DNA from: an uncultured Alphaproteobacteria bacterium | Lineage (GTDB): Bacteria > Pseudomonadota > Alphaproteobacteria > Caulobacterales > Parvularculaceae | Length of the DNA: 41,891 nt | Reading direction: 5' to 3' | Assembly: GCA_902826095.1 (NCBI GenBank) | Contig: CADEDN010000030.1 | Location: 1 to 41,891 of the forward strand | Shown: piece by piece, positions 7,556 through 14,659 of the stretch | Numbering within the stretch: the stretch's first letter is position 1 | Layout: every line of letters begins with the position of its first letter | Translations under genes and position numbers: made by a program | Notes under the pieces: model-generated | Seen by the model: the letters and a program-made list of their open reading frames with translations, nothing else | The model's database searches: none | Told to the model about the DNA's origin: nothing

Positions 7556-8017
7556 TTATTCGCTCGGCGCCGAGCCGCCGGACGCCTGCTGATATTTTGT
7601 GGCGACTTGTCCTGAAATGCTGCCGAAGGCGTCCGGGCTGTCGCCGACCGTGATCGTCTGCTCGCAATTGACCATGCAGTTGTAGGTGTATCGCGCCGCG
7701 CCGCGCTGCAGCGTCAGCAAGTCGGAATTCGTCGCGCGCACGCGGACGACGAGATTGTCGATCTCGTTGCCGTCCGAGTCGAACAGGAACATGTTGGTGA
7801 GGCCCGGCGCCTTGCCGAACATCAATACCCGCGATTTGTCGCGCACCGTGATGTCCGCGATGCCCGGATTGCCGATGACGATCTGGTCGACTTCCTGTTT
7901 GAACGTGTAGGGCGTGACCTGATCCATCGTCAGCCAGACCTGTTCCGCCTGCGCCGTCGTCACGAGCGCGGCTGACGCCGCCAATGTCGCAAGCAAAGGT
8001 GTCATGAAGAATCGCAT
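7556..8017 (-). CDS. Secreted protein with a lone pilus-assembly/secretin N-terminal domain
   Basis: A 153-residue protein with a Sec signal peptide (residues 1-24, cut expected after TTAQA). The mature part (VGNPGIADITV-like strand, DSDGNEIDNLVVRV) resembles the small N-terminal domain found in front of CpaC/RcpA secretins (PF13629 type). The same order of elements occurs in cpaC of this window at about residues 60-130. There is no secretin domain. A cysteine pair, NCMVNC, near residue 113 is suited to a periplasmic disulfide. The gene is beside, but opposite to, the Tad locus, so a role as a periplasmic accessory of the pilus machine is an inference. Start at 8017; an ATG four codons later is an alternative. 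Confidence 0.78.
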   Translation of the reverse strand: MRFFMTPLLATLAASAALVTTAQAEQVWLTMDQVTPYTFKQEVDQIVIGNPGIADITVRDKSRVLMFGKAPGLTNMFLFDSDGNEIDNLVVRVRATNSDLLTLQRGAARYTYNCMVNCEQTITVGDSPDAFGSISGQVATKYQQASGGSAPSE

Positions 8018-8182
8018 CGATTTCGCTTTCTCGCAGCTTTGAGAAAGGATTTAGCTTTCAGGTGTCAAGAAAGGCTTAAATGCCCGGGTTTCGCCGCGCG
8101 CAGGCCGACGGCGATTCTTCCAATTGTACCTTTTACCGCGCCTTAAAAACTTCTTGCTCTTGTCGCGTCACCGGAGAAGATC

Positions 8183-8905
8183 ATGCTTCCAAAACCTCTC
8201 AGCGACATTCAATCGAACCAGACCGCTGAGGCGGAAGCGATCGTCGCGACCGCGCCCTTCGACGATCTTCCCGAACAGGTCGTCGCGGCGCTGGCGCAGG
8301 CCGCAAGCCTTCGCCGCTACGCCGCCGGCGAGACGATCTTCGCCATGGGGCAGTTCGACGGCTCCGAATTTCTGATCGTCCTTTCGGGCCGCATCAAGAT
8401 CGCGCACGCCGATCCGAAATCCGGCGCCATGCTGTTCGACGAAACGCATCAGGGCGAGGTCTACGGGCTCGCCGGCGCGATCGCCGGGGGCGATCCCGCG
8501 CGCCTTGCGGGAATTTCGATCACGGCCGAGCGCGACAGCGTCATTGTCGGCGTCGACGCCGAAGAGATGCGCGAGATCGCCGCCCAAAGGCCGTCGCTGA
8601 CCCGCAATCTGATGATCTATTTCGCGCGAAGCCTTGCCGGCGAAACGCGCGCCTCGGCGGAAGAAGCCTCGCCTGAACGCCGCATTTACGCGGCGCTCTC
8701 GGCCTATATCGAGCGCGACGCGGTCAACGCCGAATGGCGCATCCCGAGGATGCCCAAGCACAAGGAGCTCGCCGACCGCGCCGATGTCGATGAAGCGGAC
8801 GCCGCGAACGCGGTCGCCAAGCTCATCCAGTCGGGCGTCGCGCGGCGAAATTATCCAGGGCTCATCATCGACGATATGGCGCAGCTCAATCGCCTTTCGA
8901 AGTGA
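8183..8905 (+). CDS. Crp/Fnr-family transcriptional regulator
   Basis: A 240-residue regulator. A cyclic-nucleotide-binding-type beta barrel spans about residues 25-145 (FDGSEFLIVLSGRIKI, HQGEVYGLAGAI). A dimerisation helix follows, then a winged helix near residues 185-235 (PKHKELADRADVDEADAAN). The cysteine cluster of Fnr is absent, so a 4Fe-4S oxygen sensor is unlikely. Whether it binds cAMP cannot be told: the phosphate-cassette region reads GEVYGLAGAI rather than the canonical GELALIYGTPRAA pattern. GGAGAAG sits five to seven bases before ATG 8183. It lies immediately upstream of the flp/cpa pilus genes on the same strand and is a candidate regulator of them. Confidence 0.85.
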   Translation: MLPKPLSDIQSNQTAEAEAIVATAPFDDLPEQVVAALAQAASLRRYAAGETIFAMGQFDGSEFLIVLSGRIKIAHADPKSGAMLFDETHQGEVYGLAGAIAGGDPARLAGISITAERDSVIVGVDAEEMREIAAQRPSLTRNLMIYFARSLAGETRASAEEASPERRIYAALSAYIERDAVNAEWRIPRMPKHKELADRADVDEADAANAVAKLIQSGVARRNYPGLIIDDMAQLNRLSK

Positions 8906-8907
8906 GA

Positions 8908-8925
8908 AGCGCGCGTTAGCGCGCT
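8908..8925 (+). terminator. GC hairpin after the Crp/Fnr-type gene
   Basis: A seven-bp stem, AGCGCGC with GCGCGCT and a GTTA loop, begins three bases after the stop. No proper T run follows (GTTAACAATAATTAT), so it may be a weak terminator or an mRNA 3' stabiliser. Confidence 0.3.
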
Positions 8926-9064
8926 GTTAACAATAATTATCCGTAAACAAATAAAATGCCGAAGAGGCGCCGCTCTTTCACCGAATATTAATGTGCGGCG
9001 GTCAATATGGCGGAAGTCTGAGGGGGCGACGCCCAATCAGCGGTGCAAGAGTAAGCGTATCAAG
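8926..9064 (+). promoter_or_regulatory. AT-rich upstream region of the flp pilin gene
   Basis: About 60 bases (8926-8990) are strikingly AT-rich for this genome (TTAACAATAATTAT, AAACAAATAAAATG, AATATTAATG) and lie upstream of a gene expected to be highly expressed. It is a plausible promoter and 5' leader. I cannot fix -35 and -10 boxes or an activator site. The CAGGAG at 9065-9070 is the flp ribosome site. Confidence 0.4.
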
Positions 9065-9077
9065 CAGGAGTCGACTC

Positions 9078-9248
9078 ATGAAAGCCTTGGTCACCAAATT
9101 CATTAATAACGAAGACGGCGCGACGGCCATCGAATACGGCCTGATCGCCGCGCTCATCGCGGTCGCGATCATCACCGCGGTCCGCGCGCTCGGAACCGAA
9201 CTGTCCAACACCTTCTCGGGCGTTGAGAGCGAACTCGCCGCTTCGTAA
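9078..9248 (+). CDS. flp: Flp-type pilin subunit
   Basis: A 56-residue Flp/Fap pilin precursor, the major subunit of the Tad pilus used for surface attachment. A basic 14-residue leader (ending NNEDG) precedes the prepilin peptidase site G/ATAIEY, with the invariant Glu-Tyr at +5/+6 of the mature protein. A hydrophobic helix follows (GLIAALIAVAIITAV), then a short tail. The mature pilin would be 42 residues. ATG 9078 has CAGGAG seven bases upstream; longer in-frame starts would add an unnatural leader. The peptidase (CpaA) is encoded next. A strong terminator directly after it would let the pilin be made in excess over the assembly machine. Confidence 0.93.
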   Translation: MKALVTKFINNEDGATAIEYGLIAALIAVAIITAVRALGTELSNTFSGVESELAAS

Positions 9249-9275
9249 GCGCGACGGCGAAAGTCTTGAAGACGG

Positions 9276-9301
9276 AAAAGGAGGCTTCGGCCTCCTTTTT
9301 T
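9276..9301 (+). terminator. Rho-independent terminator after flp
   Basis: A ten-bp stem pairs AAAAGGAGGC (9276-9285) with GCCTCCTTTT (9290-9299) around TTCG. The closing C(UUCG)G gives the exceptionally stable tetraloop, and the stem runs into a T tract ending at 9301. It separates flp from the cpa genes. Confidence 0.9.
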
Positions 9302-9335
9302 CTGTTTCAAATTGAACGACCGCCTAACCCAATTT

Positions 9336-9351
9336 TAAGCGCCGCCGCTTA
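9336..9351. promoter_or_regulatory. Inverted repeat upstream of cpaA
   Basis: TAAGCG (9336-9341) and CGCTTA (9346-9351) form a perfect inverted repeat with a four-base spacer, 37 bases before cpaA and after the flp terminator. It could be an operator for a separate cpa promoter, or chance in a GC-rich stretch. Confidence 0.25.
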
Positions 9352-9388
9352 GCGTTCGCGCCAAGCAGAAAGGCGAGCGGGCGCAACG

Positions 9389-9895
9389 ATGATACCATTG
9401 ATATTCCTGTCCGCATTTCCGGCCGCGCTGATCATCGCCGCGCTTAACGACCTTTACGAGTTCAAGATTCCGAACTGGGTTTCGGCCGTTCTATTCTGCG
9501 CCTATTTCGTCGCCGGCCTCGGGCTCGGCGCGTCTCCCGCCGCGCTCCTTGAAGGGTTTTTGTTCGCCTGCGCGGCGCTTGTCGTCGGATTCGGCCTATT
9601 CGCCGGGCGCATCCTCGGCGGCGGCGACGCCAAGCTGCTCGCGGCGATCGCGCCCTGGATCGGGCCGGCGGCGCTCGCGCCTTTTCTCGTCAACACGGCG
9701 ATCGCCGGCGGCGCGTTCGCCGTCATCCTCATCGCCTTTCGCAAGGCGCCGGCGCTGCCGGTTTACGCGCAGGCGCCCTGGCTCATGCGCCTTCACCAGC
9801 GGCCGAAGGATATTCCGTATGCGGTCGCAATCTGCGCCGGCGGACTTCTTAGCTTTTCGCAAACGCCGCTCTTTCAATTGGCCTTCGGCGGTTAA
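9389..9895 (+). CDS. cpaA: Prepilin peptidase CpaA/TadV
   Basis: A 168-residue inner-membrane aspartic peptidase with about six hydrophobic segments. It cuts the Flp prepilin leader at the cytoplasmic face. The two catalytic aspartates are seen as D21 (ALNDLYEFKIPN) and D80 (GGGDAKLLAA), the second in the GxGD motif of the type IV prepilin peptidase family. The short form without an N-terminal methylase domain is typical of CpaA/TadV. It lies between the flp terminator and cpaB, 94 bases upstream of cpaB. Its substrate is most likely the pilin at 9078. Confidence 0.92.
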   Translation: MIPLIFLSAFPAALIIAALNDLYEFKIPNWVSAVLFCAYFVAGLGLGASPAALLEGFLFACAALVVGFGLFAGRILGGGDAKLLAAIAPWIGPAALAPFLVNTAIAGGAFAVILIAFRKAPALPVYAQAPWLMRLHQRPKDIPYAVAICAGGLLSFSQTPLFQLAFGG

Positions 9896-9989
9896 TGAAA
9901 GCGGTTAATAGAGTTTTGAGGACTTCACCTTACAAGAAATTACTCGAAATCCAGGGCGGATTGGCGCCGATGACGGGGCGAGGATTGAA

Positions 9990-10733
9990 ATGAACGTGAC
10001 GAGAATAGCGGTTCTTGGCGTTGCGCTTGTCGCAGGCGTCGGGGCGTTTTTCATGATGATGAACGGGAAGCAGAACTCGCCCGTCCAGGCGGTTCAGGCC
10101 GTGCAGGAAAAAACCGTGCGCGTCCTCGTCGCCGACAAGGACTTCCAGCGCGGCGAGCGTTTGACGGCTGAAGCGATCAAGTGGGTCGACTGGCCGGAGA
10201 AGGCGATGTCCGAAGCCTACATCACCGAGGCGACCGGCGGCGATCCCGCGGAGCTTGAAAAAGCCGTCGCCCGGACCTCGATCATCAAGGGCGAGCCGCT
10301 CATCGAGGCCAAAATCGTCCGCGTCGGAACGTCGGGGCTGATGGCGGCGGTGCTCGCGCCCGGCATGCGCGCGGTGACGATGCGCATCACGCCCGAGACC
10401 GGCGTTTCCGGCTTCGTGCTGCCGGGCGACCGCGTCGACATCTACTATTCGGAGACGAACAACAACAACGTCACCAAGACGGACATGATCTTCGAAGACG
10501 TGCGCGTGCTCGCGATCAACACCGTCTATTCGGAAAATCCAGAAGCGCCGGTCATCGAAGGCGCCAACGCCACGGTCGAGATGTCGCCGTCGGACGCCGA
10601 GTTTTTCATCACGACGCGCGCCTCGCGCGGTCAGATGAGCTTCGCCTTGCGAAGCGTCTTCGCGCCCGAAGAAGGCCAGGCGAAGCCGCGTCGCGACCAG
10701 AGCGTCAAGGTCATCCGTTATGGCCGCTCGTAA
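9990..10733 (+). CDS. cpaB: Flp pilus assembly protein CpaB/RcpC
   Basis: A 247-residue protein with an N-terminal signal anchor (about residues 5-25, IAVLGVALVAGVGAFFMMM). A SAF-like domain follows (VRVLVADKDFQRGERL at about 45-60), then the CpaB/RcpC core (GMRAVTMRITPETGVSGFVLPGDRVDIYY split across about 125-155). CpaB is a periplasmic component thought to work with the secretin CpaC in outer-membrane passage of the pilus. It is the usual gene between cpaA and cpaC. GAGG lies about seven bases before the ATG. I see nothing abnormal. Confidence 0.92.
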   Translation: MNVTRIAVLGVALVAGVGAFFMMMNGKQNSPVQAVQAVQEKTVRVLVADKDFQRGERLTAEAIKWVDWPEKAMSEAYITEATGGDPAELEKAVARTSIIKGEPLIEAKIVRVGTSGLMAAVLAPGMRAVTMRITPETGVSGFVLPGDRVDIYYSETNNNNVTKTDMIFEDVRVLAINTVYSENPEAPVIEGANATVEMSPSDAEFFITTRASRGQMSFALRSVFAPEEGQAKPRRDQSVKVIRYGRS

Positions 10734-10755
10734 TCATTTCCTTGAGGGGACTTCA

Positions 10756-12306
10756 ATGCGCGTCAGAGCTGTTTCAATAATCGCCGCCGGCGTCCGTCTT
10801 GGGAGCGCCGTTCTCGCGGCGGCGGCGCTTGGGTTGGCCGCTCCCGCCGCGGCGCAAAAGAGCGCGACCGTCAATCTTGGCGGCGAGGGCGCTGCGTCCA
10901 AGAGCATCGTTCTGCCCTTGAACAAGGCGGCGATCGTCGAACTGCCGCAGCCGGCCGCCGACGTCCTCGTGTCGCAGCCGACCATGGTCGACGCGGTCAT
11001 TCGCTCGCCCCAGCGCGTTTACCTGCTCGGCCTTCAGGTCGGTCAGGCGAACGCCTTCTTCTTCGACGCCAACGGCCGGCAGATACTCAATCTCGAGATT
11101 CAGGTGGAGCGCGATCTTGACGCGCTGACCGATCTCATCGGGCGGCTGATGCCGGATGCGCGCATCACGGCCGAGGCGGTCAACGACAACGTCATCCTCA
11201 AAGGCTCGGCGCCGTCCGGCGTCCAGGCGACGGACGCGGTCGACATCGCCGCGCGCTTCATCGGCGACGCCAAGAAAGTCGTCTCGATGATTTCGATCCG
11301 CGACCGCGAGCAGGTGATGCTTAAGGTGCGGGTCGTCGAAATGCAGCGATCGCTGATCAAGCAGCTCGGCCTCGACCCGACGGGCGTCGCGACCTTGTCC
11401 AACGCGACGCTTGAAGCGACCGCCTCGACGATCGTGTCGGGCGCGACCGCAGGTCTTGCCGGCTCCTTCACGCGCTTTCTCGGCGCCAATGACCAGTCCA
11501 ATCTCGGCGTCTCGTTCCAGGCGCTTGAGCGCGTCGGTCTCGTGAAGACGCTCGCCGAACCGACCCTGACGGCGGTCTCGGGCGAAACCGCGAGCTTCCT
11601 CGCTGGCGGCGAATTCCCGATCCCGGTCGGCCAGCAGGACGGCGTCATTTCGCTGGAGTTCAAGGAGTTCGGCGTCGGCCTCGGCTTCACGCCGCTGGTG
11701 CTCGGCAAAGGCCTCATCAACATCAAAGTGTCGACCGAGGTCAGCGAAATCTCCTCGCTCAACAATTTCGCGGTCGGCGGCTCCACAGTGACGATACCTG
11801 GCGAGCCGGACGAACTGATCCCGATCGACACCGACGGCGACGGCATTCCGGACGGCGTCTTTAACGTGACGGCGACCGCCGGCGTATCAAGCGCCCCGAC
11901 TGTCTTCTCGACAAACGGTCTCAACATTCCCTCGCTGACGGTTCGCCGCGCCAAGACGACGGTTGAACTTCCCTCGGGCGGAAGCCTCGTGATGGCGGGC
12001 CTCCTTCAGGAGAACATGCGCCAGACCGTGCAGGGCGTTCCGTATCTGAAAGACATCGCCGTGCTCGGCCAGCTCTTCCGCAGCCGCGACTATGCGAATT
12101 CGGAAACCGAGCTCGTCATCATCGTGACGCCCTATCTCGTCGATCCGACGCATGAATCGAAACTATCCGATCCGATGAAGGGTTTTGTCGCCGCGAGCGA
12201 CATGCAGACGATCCTTCTCGGCGATCTGGCCGCCACTTACGGACTGTCCGGCGCGGGCGTCGAAGAAAAGACGCTGCAGGGCCCGATGGGCTTCATTCTC
12301 GATTAG
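10756..12306 (+). CDS. cpaC: Outer-membrane secretin CpaC/RcpA
   Basis: A 516-residue secretin forming the outer-membrane channel of the Flp pilus. A signal peptide (about 1-34, ending APAAAQ) precedes the pilus-assembly N-domain (about 50-125), a BON-like or secretin N1 region (DAVDIAARFIGDAKKV, about 175) and the secretin core (QALERVGLVKTLAEPTLTA, FLAGGEFPIPV, VELPSGGSLVMAGLLQ, ETELVIIVTPYLV). An insertion at about 345-395 reads PIDTDGDGIPDGVFN, resembling a calcium-binding DxDxDGxxD loop, within an otherwise normal secretin domain. ATG 10756 is chosen for the GAGGGGA five bases upstream and the proper signal peptide; the frame is open a little further upstream. Confidence 0.93.
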   Translation: MRVRAVSIIAAGVRLGSAVLAAAALGLAAPAAAQKSATVNLGGEGAASKSIVLPLNKAAIVELPQPAADVLVSQPTMVDAVIRSPQRVYLLGLQVGQANAFFFDANGRQILNLEIQVERDLDALTDLIGRLMPDARITAEAVNDNVILKGSAPSGVQATDAVDIAARFIGDAKKVVSMISIRDREQVMLKVRVVEMQRSLIKQLGLDPTGVATLSNATLEATASTIVSGATAGLAGSFTRFLGANDQSNLGVSFQALERVGLVKTLAEPTLTAVSGETASFLAGGEFPIPVGQQDGVISLEFKEFGVGLGFTPLVLGKGLINIKVSTEVSEISSLNNFAVGGSTVTIPGEPDELIPIDTDGDGIPDGVFNVTATAGVSSAPTVFSTNGLNIPSLTVRRAKTTVELPSGGSLVMAGLLQENMRQTVQGVPYLKDIAVLGQLFRSRDYANSETELVIIVTPYLVDPTHESKLSDPMKGFVAASDMQTILLGDLAATYGLSGAGVEEKTLQGPMGFILD

Positions 12307-12318
12307 GAGACGCAACCG

Positions 12319-12966
12319 ATGTTGAACGCCATGAAAACGCTTCTCCTTGCAACGACCGCGATCCTCGCCGCCTCCTGCGCGCCGCATTTCAACGGTCCCG
12401 ACCAGGCGCTGACGATCGCTGAAGAGCATCCGATTTCGGTCGATGCGCAGACGGTCACGATGACGCTCGACGGCGCCCCCGGCGGCCTTTCTTCGCTCGA
12501 CAAGGCGCGTATTCGCGCTTTCGCCGACAGCTATATGCGCAACGGGCACGGGTCGCTGTCGATCACGACCCCGTCCGGCGGCGACGGCGCGTCCGTCCGC
12601 GCCGCTCTTGACGACGTCGGCGTGCCGCAATCGTCGATCGCCGAAGCCGCCTACCGCGTCGGCGAGGGCTCCGCGCGCGACGTCATCCTTTCCTATTCGC
12701 ATTATGTCGCGACGCCGAGCGCCTGCGGCATCTGGGACGGCGAGCGGGAGCGCATCTACCGCAACATGCGCACGCCGAATTTCGGCTGCGCCACGCAGAA
12801 CAATCTCGCGGCGATGATCGGCGATCCGCACGATCTCGTCGAGCCGGCGGCGATGACCGCGCCTGATTCGCAAACGCGCATTCGCGGCGTCACCAAATAC
12901 CGCAAAGGCGAAGACACATCGAGCAAGGCCAACAGCGGGTTGAATACACAGGTCGCGGATCAGTAA
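12319..12966 (+). CDS. cpaD: CpaD-family pilus assembly lipoprotein
   Basis: A 215-residue predicted lipoprotein, with lipobox LAASC at about residues 17-21. The CpaD family motif NFGCATQNNLAAMIGDPHDL lies at about residues 154-173. CpaD is needed for secretin localisation or stability in known Tad systems. Start ATG 12319 follows AGGAGA; a second ATG four codons on would also give a lipoprotein signal. It follows cpaC by 12 bases. Confidence 0.9.
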   Translation: MLNAMKTLLLATTAILAASCAPHFNGPDQALTIAEEHPISVDAQTVTMTLDGAPGGLSSLDKARIRAFADSYMRNGHGSLSITTPSGGDGASVRAALDDVGVPQSSIAEAAYRVGEGSARDVILSYSHYVATPSACGIWDGERERIYRNMRTPNFGCATQNNLAAMIGDPHDLVEPAAMTAPDSQTRIRGVTKYRKGEDTSSKANSGLNTQVADQ

Positions 12967-13007
12967 GCGACGACTAGGGGTCAGGCGTCGCCTGGAGGGA
13001 GTTTGAG

Positions 13008-14651
13008 ATGAGGAAGTCCTCAGAAGCAGCATTCGACATCGGTTTCGACGAGGAAGGCGCCGCCAACGCCGCCGCCTCGCTCGGGCCGGATGGCGGCCCC
13101 CTGAAAGGGGCGCAGGCGCTCCGCGCGAAAGACGCGGCCGTCGCGGAAGACGACGCCTGGCTCGACGATGAATTGTCGGATGAAGAACTCGCCGCGCTCG
13201 GCGAGGAAGGCTTCGACGATGAGACGCTGCTCGCCGAAGAACTCGGCGTCGACGACAGCGAAGACTTCAGTTTTGATCCGAAAGAAACGACGGCCGATCT
13301 TCCCCCGGCGCCGGCGAAAGCCAAGGAGCCGCCGCTGTCGGCCCCGAAGGCCTCGCGTCCGACGACGGCGATCGCCGCGTCGAAGAGCCAGGCGATCACG
13401 ATCGCCGACGATCAGTCCTTCGACGTCGCGGAATATGGCGACAGCGACGATGATCACCGCCCGGTTCCGCGGATCTCGATTCACGCCTTTTGCGAAACGC
13501 CGGACACGACGTCGCTGCTCGAAAAGGCGGCCGTCGACCGGCGCCTCTCGAAGACGCACCTCACCGTCCATATGGGCGGCCTCGCCAAGGCGGTCGATCA
13601 TTTCCAGACCGCCGCGACGCCTAATCTCATTATCGTCGAAACGCTTGGCGGCGGGCCGGAGCTGTTCGCGCAGCTCGGCGAGCTCGCCGAGGTCTGCGAC
13701 CCGTCGACCAAGGTCATCCTCATCGGCCGCGCCAACGACATCGGCCTTTACCGCGAATTGATGCGGCAGGGGATCAGCGACTACATCGTCCGGCCGAAAT
13801 CGCCGCTGCAGATCATCAAGTCGATCGCGACGCTCTATGTCGACCCGTCGGCGCCGCCGATCGGCCGCACCATCGCCTTTGTCGGCGCGCGCGGGGGCTC
13901 GGGATCGTCGACGCTCGCTCACAATGTCGGATGGTGCGCGGCCGAAGAGATGCAGAGCGACACCGTCATTCTCGACCTCGACCTGCCGTTCGGGACGGCG
14001 AGCCTCGATTTCGAGCAGGATCCGACCTCCGGACTCATCGAGGCTCTCGGCTCGCCGGAACGCCTCGACGACGTGCTGCTCGACCGTCTGCTGCAGAAGC
14101 ATTCCGAGCGTCTCAGCCTGTTCACGGCGCCGAACCTCCTCGATCGCGATTACGACATCGACGATCAGGCCTTTGAGACCGTCATCGACGTCGTTCGCGG
14201 CGCCGCGCCGACGATCATCATCGACGTGCCGCATGTGTGGACGGGCTGGTCGAAGCGGCTGCTGCAGTCCGCCGACACGATCGTCATCACCGCGACGGCC
14301 GATCTCGCCTCGTTCCGCAACACCAAGAACCTTGTGGACATCATCTCGGGCGCCCGGCCGAACGACGCGCCGCCGCTCCTCGTGATCAATCAGTTCGACC
14401 CGAAAGTGTCGTCGGTGCAGCCGCAGCAATACGCCGAGCATGTCGGCCTCAAGCCGTCGGCGATCTTCAACTGGGAGCCGCAGCTCTTCCACACCGCCGC
14501 GACCAACGCGGCGCCGATCATCCAGGTCGGCGCGAAGACCAAGACCGCGCAACATCTGCGCGAACTGACCTCGCTCATTCTCGGCCGCACGCAAGCGGTC
14601 GCCAAGAAGAGCAAGTTCGACTTCAAGGCTCTTCTGAAAAAGAAGAAATAG
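13008..14651 (+). CDS. cpaE: CpaE/TadZ-like pilus localisation ATPase
   Basis: A 547-residue CpaE. Residues 1-145 are acidic and rich in Ala, Glu, Asp and Pro, with no recognisable fold. Residues about 150-270 resemble a response-regulator receiver (ATPNLIIVETLGG, KVILIGRANDIGLYRELM) without a clear phospho-acceptor set. Residues about 285-530 are a MinD/ParA-type ATPase domain. Its nucleotide loop reads GARGGSGSST (about 291-300), so both lysines of the deviant Walker motif KGGxGKST are replaced. CpaE positions the Tad machine at the cell pole. The family often has an atypical loop, but this one is further degenerate. GGAG lies eight to ten bases upstream of the ATG, and cpaF follows by eight bases. 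Confidence 0.9.
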   Translation: MRKSSEAAFDIGFDEEGAANAAASLGPDGGPLKGAQALRAKDAAVAEDDAWLDDELSDEELAALGEEGFDDETLLAEELGVDDSEDFSFDPKETTADLPPAPAKAKEPPLSAPKASRPTTAIAASKSQAITIADDQSFDVAEYGDSDDDHRPVPRISIHAFCETPDTTSLLEKAAVDRRLSKTHLTVHMGGLAKAVDHFQTAATPNLIIVETLGGGPELFAQLGELAEVCDPSTKVILIGRANDIGLYRELMRQGISDYIVRPKSPLQIIKSIATLYVDPSAPPIGRTIAFVGARGGSGSSTLAHNVGWCAAEEMQSDTVILDLDLPFGTASLDFEQDPTSGLIEALGSPERLDDVLLDRLLQKHSERLSLFTAPNLLDRDYDIDDQAFETVIDVVRGAAPTIIIDVPHVWTGWSKRLLQSADTIVITATADLASFRNTKNLVDIISGARPNDAPPLLVINQFDPKVSSVQPQQYAEHVGLKPSAIFNWEPQLFHTAATNAAPIIQVGAKTKTAQHLRELTSLILGRTQAVAKKSKFDFKALLKKKK

Positions 14652-14659
14652 GATAAGCG

